Assembly: GCF_014385085.1 (NCBI RefSeq) | Contig: NZ_JACRTD010000011.1 | Location: 1 to 62,259 of the forward strand | Reading direction: 5' to 3' | From: Youxingia wuxianensis | Lineage (GTDB): Bacteria; Bacillota; Clostridia; Oscillospirales; Ruminococcaceae | Length of the DNA: 62,259 bases | Shown here: piece by piece, positions 42,316-51,403 of the stretch | Position numbering within the stretch: the stretch's first letter is position 1 | How the letters are laid out: each line of letters starts with the position of its first letter | The notes under the pieces: model-generated | Database searches by the model: none | What the model was told of the DNA's origin: nothing | Seen by the model: the letters and a program-made list of their open reading frames with translations, nothing else | Translations under genes and position numbers: made by a program

Positions 42316-43033
42316 AAGACAGCATTGGACCAAAGGAGATATTGCTCTGCTGGAGCAGGAATTAAAAGAAACAGCAGATCCAACGTTTCAGGTATTTCAT
42401 CAGAGGCTGGTGCCTGGGGTGACAAATCTGCTTGGAGTACGTATTCCGGTTTTGCGGGATATGGCCAAACAGATTGCCAAGGGGAACTGGCAGGAATACC
42501 TATCCAATACGAAAACAGAATGGTATGAAGAGACGATGCTTTACGGTTTGGTAATCGGCTATATCAAGACGGATATTGAAACCCGTCTTAGCTTGGTGAG
42601 GGAGTTTGTGCCCCGGATTGACAACTGGGCAGTTTGTGATTCTTGTTGCAGCGGATTTAAATTTGTGGAGAAAAATCGAGAGCGAGTATATGATTTTTTA
42701 GGGGAATATCTTGCTTCTGATCAGGAATATGAGCTGCGTTTCGCGGTAATTATGCTGATGGATTATTTTATTACCCCAGATTACCTTGATCGGCTGTTCC
42801 TACTTTTTGACAGTATCAGGCATGAGGGATATTACGTCAAAATGGCGGTTGCTTGGGCGCTGTCCGTATGCTTTGTTAAGTTTGAGGGACAGACCACGGA
42901 TTATCTCAGAGAATGTCGGCTGGACGATGCGACCTATAACAAAGCTTTGCAGAAAATCATAGAATCCAACCGTGTGGATAAACGTACCAAGGACCGCGTG
43001 AGAAAGATGAAAAGAAAGCCTCCAAAGGAATGA
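42305..43033 (+). CDS. DNA alkylation repair protein, AlkD-like
   Basis: A 242-aa HEAT-like repeat protein of the AlkD family ('LLGVRIPVLRDMAKQIAKGNW', 'DNWAVCDSCCSGFKFV', 'YVKMAVAWALSVCFVKF'). The DNWAxCD motif is the family's alkyl-base pocket (Trp, Asp). Removes bulky or positively charged alkylated bases. Its stop codon lies in the loop of the terminator at 43015-43050. Confidence 0.88.
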   Translation: MDLKRQHWTKGDIALLEQELKETADPTFQVFHQRLVPGVTNLLGVRIPVLRDMAKQIAKGNWQEYLSNTKTEWYEETMLYGLVIGYIKTDIETRLSLVREFVPRIDNWAVCDSCCSGFKFVEKNRERVYDFLGEYLASDQEYELRFAVIMLMDYFITPDYLDRLFLLFDSIRHEGYYVKMAVAWALSVCFVKFEGQTTDYLRECRLDDATYNKALQKIIESNRVDKRTKDRVRKMKRKPPKE

Positions 43034-43050
43034 TCCTTTGGAGGCTTTTT
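43015..43050. terminator. Terminator overlapping the alkD 3' end
   Basis: Stem AAAGCCTCCAAAGGA / TCCTTTGGAGGCTTT with the TGA stop of alkD in the loop, then a T-run; also serves the convergent MATE gene. Confidence 0.9.
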
Positions 43051-43052
43051 AT

Positions 43053-44417
43053 TTATTCCGTATCTGGAATAGTTTGCAGATGAATCCGATACACATATCG
43101 GAACATAATGCTGCTCAAGACAATGGAAATGATCTCCGCGATGGGGAAGGAATACCATACCGCACCAAGGCCGATAAATTTTGCCAACAGGAAAGCGACC
43201 GGCAGAATAACCACGATCTGGCGGGCTACCGACAGCAGTAAGCTCAAAACGCTGTTCCCCAGTGCCTGGAAGGTGGAAGAAAAGACGATTGCCACCCCGG
43301 CAAACAGGAAAGAAAGACTGATAATCCGTAAAGCGGGAACGCCAATAGAATACATTTCCTCAGAGGCGTTAAACAGATACAATAGCTTATCCGGTACAAG
43401 CAGAAAAATCAACATGCCAACAATCATAATAGAAACAGAAATAATGCAGGAAAGCTTGATTGTCTGCAAAATCCGGTCTCTTTTGCGGGCGCCGTAGTTG
43501 TACGCTACAATCGGAACCATTGCGTTGGTGAGGCCGAAAATAGGCATAAATACAAAGCTTTGGAGCTTAAAATAAATGCCGAAAACAGAAACGGCCACTT
43601 CTGAGAACATAATTAAAATCTTATTCATTCCGAAGGTGAGTAGGGACACAATCGACTGCATAATAATCGAAGGGACGCCAATCCGGTAGATCTCGCCGAT
43701 AATCGTTTTATTGGGACGAAATCCCCGTACGCTTAAGGTAACTTCCTTGTTTTTCTTATAATTTAGGTATAATCCCAGCGCCATTGCAACCATCTGTCCG
43801 GCTACGGTAGCGATAGCCGCGCCGGCAACACCCATCTGGGGGACACCAAAAAGGCCAAAAATAAAAATCGGGTCTAAAATAATATTGACAATGGCTCCCG
43901 TCCCCTGCATTACCATATTATAAATGGTATTGCCCGTAGATTGCATAATTCTTTCCGCCGCGATTTGGACAAACACGCCTAAAGAAAATACGGTACAGAT
44001 GCTTAAATACTGGGTGCCCATTTCAATAATTTCAGGATTGTCTGTAAACGCGCGAAAAAACGCTCCCGAAAGGGTGCCGCCTAAAACAGCAAATACAATC
44101 CAGCTGCACACAGACAAAAACATCCCATTGTCCGCAATCGCATTGGCTGCGTGGAAATCCCGCTCCCCCAGACGCCGGGAAAGCAGGGCGTTGATCCCTA
44201 CGCCGGTTCCTACGCCGACAGCGATCATCAGCGATTGGATCGGAAACGCCAGAGAAACCGCTGTAAGACCATTTTCACTGTACTGGGCCACGAAAACACT
44301 GTCCACAACATTGTACAGCGCCTGCACCAGCATGGATGCCATAATAGGCAGGGACATGCCGGTGAGCAATTTACCTATGGGCATCACGCCCATTTTATTT
44401 TCTTTTCTTTGTTCCAA
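43053..44417 (-). CDS. MATE-family multidrug/Na+ antiporter
   Basis: A 454-aa membrane protein with about 12 helices in two halves ('LLTGMSLPIMASMLVQALYNVVDSVFVA', 'TGVGINALLSRRLGERD', 'GLTNAMVPIVAYNYGA'), a MATE of the DinF/NorM-like type common in Clostridia. The TTG at 44417 is preferred (AAAGGATGG upstream, length fits family); ATGs further upstream give an unlikely leader. Export of cationic drugs or metabolites. Confidence 0.85.
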   Translation of the reverse strand: MEQRKENKMGVMPIGKLLTGMSLPIMASMLVQALYNVVDSVFVAQYSENGLTAVSLAFPIQSLMIAVGVGTGVGINALLSRRLGERDFHAANAIADNGMFLSVCSWIVFAVLGGTLSGAFFRAFTDNPEIIEMGTQYLSICTVFSLGVFVQIAAERIMQSTGNTIYNMVMQGTGAIVNIILDPIFIFGLFGVPQMGVAGAAIATVAGQMVAMALGLYLNYKKNKEVTLSVRGFRPNKTIIGEIYRIGVPSIIMQSIVSLLTFGMNKILIMFSEVAVSVFGIYFKLQSFVFMPIFGLTNAMVPIVAYNYGARKRDRILQTIKLSCIISVSIMIVGMLIFLLVPDKLLYLFNASEEMYSIGVPALRIISLSFLFAGVAIVFSSTFQALGNSVLSLLLSVARQIVVILPVAFLLAKFIGLGAVWYSFPIAEIISIVLSSIMFRYVYRIHLQTIPDTE

Positions 44418-44583
44418 TTTGTTCCATCCTTTTCTCAATAGCCACATCCCACAGCTATATCCATATTGTCCATTTTTATAAAGTACTTTGTATGATAACA
44501 CAATAAAAAATATATGTAAATGACATTTTGCACAAACTGTAAATAAGAAATACCGTTGTTTGGGCTAAAATAAGAAAAGAAAT

Positions 44584-45795
44584 TTATTTGGCGCAGTTTC
44601 GGATAGAAGGGGTAAAAAAACAGATAGCGGCGCACAGCAGGGTAACCGTTCCGGAAATGATAAACCAGTTGGCAATCCCCACTTTTTCCCCAAATATCCC
44701 AGAAAGCGCCAGCCCCACAGGGGCGGACAGGGACATGATACTGGAGGATAAGGACATCACCCGCCCCAGATACTCCGGCTGGATTTTTTCCTGAAACAAC
44801 GCCATACATACCCCGGAGTAAAACGGACAGGAAAAACCGGTAAACACAGTTAAAATAACAAAGGCGATAAAGCCGGAAGAGGGCAGAAAACCACAGGCGG
44901 CGGTGGACACCCCCATTAAGATAATCGACAGGATGATCGTGGTCATCTTGTTTTTATGGCCTCCCCAAGCTCCCAGGATAAGGGATCCTGCCAACAGTCC
45001 TACCGAAAATGCGGTTTCTGCGATGGAAGCGTCTACTGTGGTTCCGCCAAAATGGGAGGTGCTCATCAAGGGAAACAGCGCCTGGATAGGCATCACCGCC
45101 AGAAAAAATAAAGCGCTGGTAAGAATCAGCCCTACAAACCCCTTTTGGGCTTGAAGTGCATGAAATCCTTCGACAGCCTCCTGAATTACATTGGGACGCT
45201 GCCCTTCCTGGGGCGGAAGGGCCGGGATTTTCACCGGAAGCAGAGTACACACCGCCAACAGCGCTCCCAGCACATCCAGAAGGATAATGGCATACAGATT
45301 CCAGGAGGCGTACAATACCGCGGAAGCCGCTGGGCTTACCAGCAGAGATACCGATTGCAGAGTTTGGGAATAACCGGCGCATTTCGTAAGACTTTCTGAA
45401 GGAACCAATAAAGGGGTCACCGCAGAAAGGGCAGGAGAATGGAAGGCTGTCCCAATGGAACGCACCAATAAAACAGCCATGACCAGCCAGACAGGAATGG
45501 GGCCGCCCATCCCTACAAACACTAATATGAGACTGACCGCAGCAATAGACAGATCGGCAATCACCATGGTATATTTGCGGTTCCACCGGTCAATATATAC
45601 CCCGATAAACGGTCCTAAAAGCGCTTGAGGGAGAAATCCGGCCAGTGCCGCAAAGGAAAGCACTGCAGCGGACTGGGTAGTATCTGTAAGATACCAAATG
45701 ATAGCGAACTGAACAATGGAACTGGTTAGGAGGGAAACCGCCTGCCCGCTCCAAATAAGATAAAACGCCTTTTTCCAACTGCTATTAATATTCAA
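44584..45795 (-). CDS. MFS exporter, macrolide-efflux (Mef)-like
   Basis: A 403-aa protein with 12 membrane helices: 'LIWSGQAVSLLTSSIVQFAIIWYLTDT', the A-motif region 'GPFIGVYIDRWNRK', 'GLLAGSLILGAWGG'. This N-terminus is typical of Mef-type macrolide and related MFS pumps, but drug specificity cannot be read from sequence. TTG start with AAGGAGG 7 nt upstream. A long upstream region with an inverted repeat (45941-46066) may be a regulated leader. Confidence 0.85.
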   Translation of the reverse strand: MNINSSWKKAFYLIWSGQAVSLLTSSIVQFAIIWYLTDTTQSAAVLSFAALAGFLPQALLGPFIGVYIDRWNRKYTMVIADLSIAAVSLILVFVGMGGPIPVWLVMAVLLVRSIGTAFHSPALSAVTPLLVPSESLTKCAGYSQTLQSVSLLVSPAASAVLYASWNLYAIILLDVLGALLAVCTLLPVKIPALPPQEGQRPNVIQEAVEGFHALQAQKGFVGLILTSALFFLAVMPIQALFPLMSTSHFGGTTVDASIAETAFSVGLLAGSLILGAWGGHKNKMTTIILSIILMGVSTAACGFLPSSGFIAFVILTVFTGFSCPFYSGVCMALFQEKIQPEYLGRVMSLSSSIMSLSAPVGLALSGIFGEKVGIANWFIISGTVTLLCAAICFFTPSIRNCAK

Positions 45796-46197
45796 AAAAC
45801 GGCCTCCTTCAAAAAGGGATAAAATAAACGGTTAGTCATTAAAAAATGACTCATATACGAAAAAAAGCGCCGCCAGCCGGAAAAACAACAGCAGTGGCAT
45901 GCGCAGACAAACAAAAAAGGACGAACCGGGACTTTTTCCTTTTGCGTTTAAGATCACGTCAAAATTTCCAGAGGCAAAAGGTTTTCTCGCTGGAATTTAT
46001 AATACCAACGCCCACATTGCTTCTGGGCTTTCTTTGACTGGCGGACACAGCTATCTTAAACGCAAAGCTATCCGATGGATCCTCCCGCGAACCCTATATT
46101 CTGTGGGAAGTGTATCATAGGTGGCAAAAATTGTCAAATGTCACCGGATAAAATCGTTAAGATATTATAAAAAATGACATAAACCCCGCGAAATTTC
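45796..46197. other. Divergent intergenic region, possible MFS leader
   Basis: About 500 nt separate the MFS and Pit starts. On the MFS-reading strand it contains a perfect 14-bp inverted repeat (45941-45954 and 46053-46066; TTTGCGTTTAAGAT) enclosing 98 nt, and a small dyad near the MFS start (AGTCATT/AATGACT, about 45833-45851). Short ORFs here have no good start signals. Drug-pump leaders often use such structure for attenuation. Confidence 0.45.
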
Positions 46198-46253
46198 TTG
46201 CTTAGGAAAAATAAACATGGTATGATTTTACTTGATGTAAAAAATAAGTAAAA
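46198..46253 (+). promoter_or_regulatory. Promoter and leader dyad of the phosphate transporter
   Basis: TTGCTT (46198-46203), 17-nt spacer, TATGAT (46221-46226). An 8-bp inverted repeat TTTTACTT / AAGTAAAA (46226-46233 / 46246-46253) covers the transcription start, as an operator or short leader hairpin. Confidence 0.55.
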
Positions 46254-46298
46254 TTAAAAAAGGTTCAGAAAATAGGAGCCTTACAAAGGGGCCTTGCT

Positions 46299-47351
46299 AT
46301 GACAATCTCTCTCAATGAATTTCTCAGTCAGCTGACTTCTAATCCAGCGCTGGCAATTACGGTAGCCCTTACTTTGGGGGTTATTTTGGTCAATGGCTGG
46401 ACCGATGCACCAAATGCTATCGCCACCTGTGTTTCCACGCGGTCCATGTCGGCGAAGGCGGCAATTCTGATGGCGGCGGTATTCAATTTTTTTGGCGTCC
46501 TGTTTATGACGATGTTTAACGCTACAGTAGCGCAGACGATTTACAATATGGTAGATTTCGGCGGGGACCCTCATGACGCCTTAATCGCTTTATGCGCGGC
46601 TCTTTTCGCCATTGTATCCTGGGCAACGGCGGCCTGGAGGTTTGGTATTCCCACCAGTGAAAGCCATGCTTTGATCGCCGGGGTTTCTGGAGCGGCCATT
46701 GCTCTTCACGGCGGCCTGGAAGGAATTAACGGCGGAGAGTGGATCAAAGTAGTTTACGGTTTGGCCCTGTCCACAGCGTTAGGCTTTTGTATGGGCTGGC
46801 TGACAGTAAAAATGATCGAAAACATCTGTCGGAATATGGACCGGCGAAAGACGTATGCTTTTTTTGGAAAGGCCCAGATTTGCGGCGGGGCGGCTATGGC
46901 GTTTATGCATGGAGCCCAGGATGGCCAGAAATTTATGGGAGTATTCCTGTTAGGGGTGTTTTTAGCCAAAGGGCAGGGAAATGTGACTAATTTTGTGATT
47001 CCGATTTGGCTGATGATTTTATGTTCTCTGGTTATGGCGCTGGGAACCTCTATCGGCGGCTATCGGATTATCAAAGCTGTAGGGATGGATATGGTAAAGC
47101 TGGAAAAATATCAGGGTTTCTCCGCGGACGTAGCTGCGGCCGGCTGCCTGTTGCTTTCTTCTTTGACGGGAATCCCTGTAAGCACGACCCATACGAAAAC
47201 AACTGCTATTATGGGGGTTGGCGCGGCGAAAAGACTGTCCTCGGTCAACTGGGGAGTGGTTAGTGAAATGGTGTGGGCCTGGGTGCTTACCTTCCCGGGA
47301 TGCGGCTTAATCGGATATTTTATGGCGCTTTTATTCATGTGGATTTTCTAA
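46299..47351 (+). CDS. pit: Pit-family inorganic phosphate transporter
   Basis: A 350-aa membrane protein: 'LVNGWTDAPNAIATCVSTRSM' and 'FMHGAQDGQKFMG' are the paired PiT signature sequences, and 'SLTGIPVSTTHTKTTAIMGVG' follows. About ten helices. Low-affinity phosphate (metal-phosphate) symport. Coupled with a DUF47 protein downstream, as is usual. Confidence 0.93.
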   Translation: MTISLNEFLSQLTSNPALAITVALTLGVILVNGWTDAPNAIATCVSTRSMSAKAAILMAAVFNFFGVLFMTMFNATVAQTIYNMVDFGGDPHDALIALCAALFAIVSWATAAWRFGIPTSESHALIAGVSGAAIALHGGLEGINGGEWIKVVYGLALSTALGFCMGWLTVKMIENICRNMDRRKTYAFFGKAQICGGAAMAFMHGAQDGQKFMGVFLLGVFLAKGQGNVTNFVIPIWLMILCSLVMALGTSIGGYRIIKAVGMDMVKLEKYQGFSADVAAAGCLLLSSLTGIPVSTTHTKTTAIMGVGAAKRLSSVNWGVVSEMVWAWVLTFPGCGLIGYFMALLFMWIF

Positions 47352-47402
47352 GGACAAATTTTGATTACAGCCGGTGACTTTTCGGCGGAATGGGTGAAAT
47401 GG

Positions 47403-48026
47403 ATGGGTAAAGGTAAAAATTACAATTATTTTGATGCGTTTGTAGAAGCGGCGGAATACTCCCGCGCGGCGGCGGCCTTGCTTCACGAGGCGCTCCATGA
47501 CTTTGCGCCTCAGGATTTGCCTGCAAAAATGGAGCAGATGCACAAAATCGAACATACGGCGGATATACGGCGCCATGAGATGATGTCATGCTTGGTAAAA
47601 GAATTTATTACCCCTATTGAACGGGAAGATATCATCCAGCTGGGGCAGTCGATTGATGATGTGACCGACGCGATTGAGGATGTGCTTATGCGGATGTATA
47701 TGTTTAATATCCGCACCGTCCGTCCGGCGGCGCTGGAATTTACCGGTGTGCTTGTCAGCTGCTGTGACGCTATGAAAAAAGCGTTGGAGGAATTTCATAA
47801 TTTTCGGAAATCAACCCAGCTTCAGCCGCTGATTATTGAACTAAACCGGCTGGAGGAAAGCGGGGATAAACTCTATACAGACGCCATGCGGGACTTGTAC
47901 CTTAACACTACCAATGCCGCGGAGCTGATGGCGTGGACCGATAATTTAAACCGGCTGGAACAGTGCTGCGACGCCTGCGAGGACGTGGCCAATGTTATCG
48001 CCGAAGTAGTGATGAAAAATTCATAA
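47403..48026 (+). CDS. DUF47/PhoU-like Pit accessory protein
   Basis: A 207-aa all-helical PhoU-like protein (TIGR00153): 'YFDAFVEAAEYSRAAAALLHEAL', 'KIEHTADIRRHEMMSCLVKEFITPIEREDI', 'SIDDVTDAIEDVLMRMYMF', with the E/D metal-cluster residues. Thought to regulate Pit. Start 47403 fits family N-termini; a TTG at 47361 is also possible. Confidence 0.88.
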   Translation: MGKGKNYNYFDAFVEAAEYSRAAAALLHEALHDFAPQDLPAKMEQMHKIEHTADIRRHEMMSCLVKEFITPIEREDIIQLGQSIDDVTDAIEDVLMRMYMFNIRTVRPAALEFTGVLVSCCDAMKKALEEFHNFRKSTQLQPLIIELNRLEESGDKLYTDAMRDLYLNTTNAAELMAWTDNLNRLEQCCDACEDVANVIAEVVMKNS

Positions 48027-48038
48027 AAGAATAAGTAA

Positions 48039-48079
48039 GAAAGCGATGGGCGTCTGCCGGATGTCCATCGCTTTCTTTG
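48039..48079 (+). terminator. Rho-independent terminator
   Basis: Stem GAAAGCGATGG / CCATCGCTTTC followed by TTTG; ends the pit-DUF47 operon. Confidence 0.8.
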
Positions 48080-48090
48080 CATGGATATGC

Positions 48091-48096
48091 TATAAT
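48091..48096 (+). promoter_or_regulatory. Extended -10 promoter of the lipoprotein/sirtuin cluster
   Basis: TGC-TATAAT (TATAAT 48091-48096), 55 nt ahead of the first lipoprotein gene; no good -35. Confidence 0.5.
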
Positions 48097-48150
48097 ATAG
48101 ACACTTAATATTAGAAGTAACCCATCATCAGAGATAGGGAGGATACATAT

Positions 48151-49938
48151 ATGAAAAAAGTGACGGCGCTGATATTGGCGCTGCTGTTTATAGTCTGTGG
48201 CTGTACCCAGCCGGAGATATCCCCTGCGTCCTCTTCGCAGGAACCAGAGGAGCCGCCTATGCAGGTGCGGCAGGCAAGCAAAGAGCAGCTCAGCCAGATA
48301 TGGGACGGCTACATTCTGCCGGGGATCGCCAATATTTTTAACCATGACTTCGAGGTTCCGGAGGAATTAGATCCTCGGGAACTGGTAATCTACTGCTGGC
48401 GGCTATATGGTTTGAGCCAGCAGGCCGATTCTCTGGAACGAGTGGAGGAGAGGCGGCCTGGGGACTCACAGGACGATCAGATGCAAAGCTGGATTGTTGT
48501 CCCCGCTCAGATGATGACACAGTGGATTGAGCGGTATTTTGATTTGGAACAGACGGACTTTTCCTTTTTAAAAGAGGAAACGGGGAATTTTAGCTACAGT
48601 GAAGACAAAAACGCGATTTTGGTGCGGGAAGGCTACCCGGCGGCCAGCGATGAGAAATATCCGTTGGGCGAGCGCAATCTCTGGGGGCTGGAGTTGACCG
48701 AGGCATTGTATTTTTCAGATAACATAGTGACGGCAACGTTGGTTTCTTATGACACCTATGAAAATATGCTGGTCTCTTCTAAACAGACGATCACCTTTGG
48801 TCAGAGGGAAAATGGGGAACTTTATTTTCTCAGCTGCTCCAGTGAGAGCATCAACAATCACCAGGCGGTGATCACAGGAAAGTACAGCGCGTATACGGCG
48901 GACTTTGGAGAGCAGTTAGAAACCCTGTCCGGCTTTAAGATGATTGGCGAAACGCAGGACTCTGTTTATCTGTATGACTCCCAAATTAATAATATCAACT
49001 GGGGAGAAGAAAAACTGCTTACGATTTATCAGTTGAGCAATGCTACCTTCCGGCTCCAAAGCAAGGTGGAAATTCCCATGCAGTGGAGCGAAAATGCGTT
49101 GTTCAGCGGCGTTAGCATGAGGGACGGCTCAATTTTTGTAAGAGCGCCTTTTGCCGTCTACGAAGTCAGTGAGGACTTAAGCCTGGTACGGGAAGTGGAG
49201 CTGCCGGAGTGCATTTATGAGAAGGCAACAGGCGCCACAGGGGATAACCTGGGCTTTTATGGTTACGATATGCTGCCTGACTACAGCAAATTTGTTTATG
49301 GGGATAAGGGGGGCCTGTTTTTATACGATCTGGAGACAGACGCGCAAACTGAGCTGATCCGAAATAAATTTCAGGAAACTCCCATGGGGAAAAGCGTCGC
49401 TGTACGCAGTTTCCCGCGGTTTGTCAAGGACGATACCCAGGTGATTTCTTCTGTAGCGGGTTATGAAAGCGGCGCCGGGTGGAGTGTTATTGAGCTTGCC
49501 ACAGGAAACTCCCTGGCGGATATCCCGCTGTATCACGTCTCGCCGTTTGATGTATACTATGATGATGGGCTGGCGATGATCGGCACATTTATTGACAATA
49601 ACAAGTGGCCGGAAAATGGATACTATGATTTTGATACCGGGGAAATTACTCTTATCGAATTTGAAAGCGAGAATACATTTTCTATACGCAGAACCTCGGA
49701 GGTTGGATACGATGGACAGGGATATTCCGCATTTCTTCTCCCGGACGAAAGGGAGGACGGCTACGGCTGGAAACTGGGAGTATTGGATCACGACACCTGT
49801 GAAGTGAAAGAGAATATCCTGACCATCCAGAATGCCCAGGCGCAGGTGATAGGCGTTCTTGCGGACGGCAGAGTAATGGTATATTATAGGGTGAATAGCG
49901 CGGAGCAGGGGCTTTTGGTGACCCCGCCGCCCAGATAA
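48151..49938 (+). CDS. Large lipoprotein of unknown function
   Basis: A 595-aa lipoprotein with signal 'KVTALILALLFIVCGC' and lipobox Cys at about residue 18, a Ser/Pro/Glu linker, then a soluble region. Repeated short beta-type segments in the C-terminal two-thirds ('GGLFLYDLETDAQTELI', 'YDFDTGEITLIEF', 'VLDHDTCEVKENILTI') look like beta-propeller blades. No catalytic motif recognised. First gene of a six-gene plus-strand run with other exported proteins, DUF896 and a sirtuin. Confidence 0.7.
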   Translation: MKKVTALILALLFIVCGCTQPEISPASSSQEPEEPPMQVRQASKEQLSQIWDGYILPGIANIFNHDFEVPEELDPRELVIYCWRLYGLSQQADSLERVEERRPGDSQDDQMQSWIVVPAQMMTQWIERYFDLEQTDFSFLKEETGNFSYSEDKNAILVREGYPAASDEKYPLGERNLWGLELTEALYFSDNIVTATLVSYDTYENMLVSSKQTITFGQRENGELYFLSCSSESINNHQAVITGKYSAYTADFGEQLETLSGFKMIGETQDSVYLYDSQINNINWGEEKLLTIYQLSNATFRLQSKVEIPMQWSENALFSGVSMRDGSIFVRAPFAVYEVSEDLSLVREVELPECIYEKATGATGDNLGFYGYDMLPDYSKFVYGDKGGLFLYDLETDAQTELIRNKFQETPMGKSVAVRSFPRFVKDDTQVISSVAGYESGAGWSVIELATGNSLADIPLYHVSPFDVYYDDGLAMIGTFIDNNKWPENGYYDFDTGEITLIEFESENTFSIRRTSEVGYDGQGYSAFLLPDEREDGYGWKLGVLDHDTCEVKENILTIQNAQAQVIGVLADGRVMVYYRVNSAEQGLLVTPPPR

Positions 49939-49949
49939 GGAAGGATTTT

Positions 49950-50153
49950 ATGGATCAGAAGAAAATACAGCGGATTAACGAACTTGCCAAGAAAGAGCGA
50001 GAAACCGGACTGACAGATGTGGAAAAGGAAGAGAGACTGGCTCTGCGGCAGGAATATATCGCGGATATGAAGGCTAATCTTACGGCGACGCTGGAAAACA
50101 CCTATCTAGTGGATGAAAAGGGAAATAAAACAAAGCTTCAGAAAAAAGAGTAG
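49950..50153 (+). CDS. DUF896 (YnzC/YneA-operon type) small protein
   Basis: A 67-aa protein matching DUF896: 'INELAKKERETGLTDVEKEERLALRQEYIADMKANL' is the family core, a short helical bundle found across Firmicutes (Bacillus YnzC, SOS-linked YnzC in the yneA operon). Function unclear. It lies 11 nt after the large lipoprotein with AAGGAAGG as ribosome site. Confidence 0.93.
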   Translation: MDQKKIQRINELAKKERETGLTDVEKEERLALRQEYIADMKANLTATLENTYLVDEKGNKTKLQKKE

Positions 50154-50175
50154 GCCCGTGGAAGGGGAGAATAGA

Positions 50176-50637
50176 ATGAAAAATATACAAATAGTATTTT
50201 TTCTTTGCTGCTTTCTACTGATTTCTTTTACGTCTTGTAATAATTCGGAGGTTCAGCAGATTCAGTCGCAGCTTTCTGCCGCGCAGGAACAGATAAGCTC
50301 TCTTCAGGAGCAGCTGGCGCAGGCGAAAAGACAACTGGCCGCAGAGGAGAGCTCTCCGCCGGAAGCCTCCCCGGAAAACGAGGACATCACTGTCCAGCAG
50401 CTGAAAGAAGATCTTATTCACCGTACGGATCTGATCCCTGTGGAGGCGCAGTTGGGCGGCACTTTCCGGTATTATGAGGATACGATTAAACTGCTGGAAA
50501 ACCATTATGTGTACGCTTATGCGGAGGACGGGCATATCAGTGTGGACATGTTTTTAAAATATGCCGACCAAGGCGACGGCGTGATTAACTGGACGCTGGT
50601 TGCTTACGACGCAGGCGGCGGGATGACGCTAAATTGA
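50176..50637 (+). CDS. Small coiled-coil lipoprotein
   Basis: A 153-aa lipoprotein: hydrophobic signal 'IVFFLCCFLLISFTSC' with lipobox Cys, then a heptad-rich coiled coil (about 22-55, 'IQSQLSAAQEQISSLQEQLA'), an acidic linker and a small C-terminal domain. Start 50176 rather than 50113, which is inside the DUF896 gene. Function unknown; likely surface-exposed. Confidence 0.65.
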   Translation: MKNIQIVFFLCCFLLISFTSCNNSEVQQIQSQLSAAQEQISSLQEQLAQAKRQLAAEESSPPEASPENEDITVQQLKEDLIHRTDLIPVEAQLGGTFRYYEDTIKLLENHYVYAYAEDGHISVDMFLKYADQGDGVINWTLVAYDAGGGMTLN

Positions 50638-50650
50638 TAGGGGGCGCAGC

Positions 50651-51388
50651 ATGGACAAAATAAAACAGCTCAGGGAAACGATCAAAAATAATAACCAGAT
50701 CGTATTTTTTGGCGGAGCGGGCGTTTCTACCGAAAGCGGGATTCCGGACTTTCGCAGCGCGGACGGCCTGTACCGGCAGGAGTACCGCTATCCTCCGGAA
50801 CAGATTATCAGCCACAGCTTTTTTTACAGTCACCCCAGCGAGTTCTATGAATTTTATCGCGCCAAAATGATTTTTCCCGACGCAAAGCCCAATAAGGCTC
50901 ATCTGGCTCTGGCCAAGCTGGAACAGGAAGGCAAGCTGCTTGGAGTGATTACACAAAATATTGACGGTCTTCACCAGATGGCGGGAAGTAAGCATGTCAT
51001 GGAGCTGCACGGCTCAGTATACCGCAATTACTGCCAAAAATGCGGGAAATTTTATGAAGTTACCGCAATTACGCAGACGCGGGGGGTTCCTAAATGTTCC
51101 TGCGGCGGAACAATTAAGCCGGATGTGGTTTTATATGAGGAAAGCCTTGACGAAGCTACTATTTACCAGTCGGTGCAGTGGCTGCGCCAGGCGGAGGTAC
51201 TAATTATCGGCGGAACCTCTTTAGCGGTTTATCCGGCGGCCGGGCTGATTAATTATTACCAGGGAAACCATCTGATACTTATTAACAAATCCCCGACGCC
51301 TATGGATGATCGGGCAGACCTGCTGATTGAGGGAAGCATTGGAGAAGTGCTGGATCAGGCGGTCAATATAGAAACAATTGCTGACTGA
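50651..51388 (+). CDS. cobB: Sirtuin (NAD-dependent protein deacylase)
   Basis: A 245-aa sirtuin: 'GAGVSTESGIPDFRSADGLY', 'TQNIDGLHQMAG', catalytic His 'ELHGSVY', zinc Cys in 'YCQKCGKFY' and 'PKCSCGGTIKPDVVLYEE', and 'IGGTSLAVYPAAGLI'. Complete. Removes acyl groups from lysines using NAD. It sits 13 nt after a lipoprotein gene and 15 nt before a membrane protein gene, an unusual setting for a cytosolic enzyme. Confidence 0.95.
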   Translation: MDKIKQLRETIKNNNQIVFFGGAGVSTESGIPDFRSADGLYRQEYRYPPEQIISHSFFYSHPSEFYEFYRAKMIFPDAKPNKAHLALAKLEQEGKLLGVITQNIDGLHQMAGSKHVMELHGSVYRNYCQKCGKFYEVTAITQTRGVPKCSCGGTIKPDVVLYEESLDEATIYQSVQWLRQAEVLIIGGTSLAVYPAAGLINYYQGNHLILINKSPTPMDDRADLLIEGSIGEVLDQAVNIETIAD

Positions 51389-51403
51389 TGGAAGGAGAAA
51401 CCG

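Noticed and set aside
45846..46120. Short plus-strand ORFs between the MFS and Pit genes
   Set aside because: Composition is not protein-like, no ribosome sites, and they run across the inverted repeats of the intergenic region.
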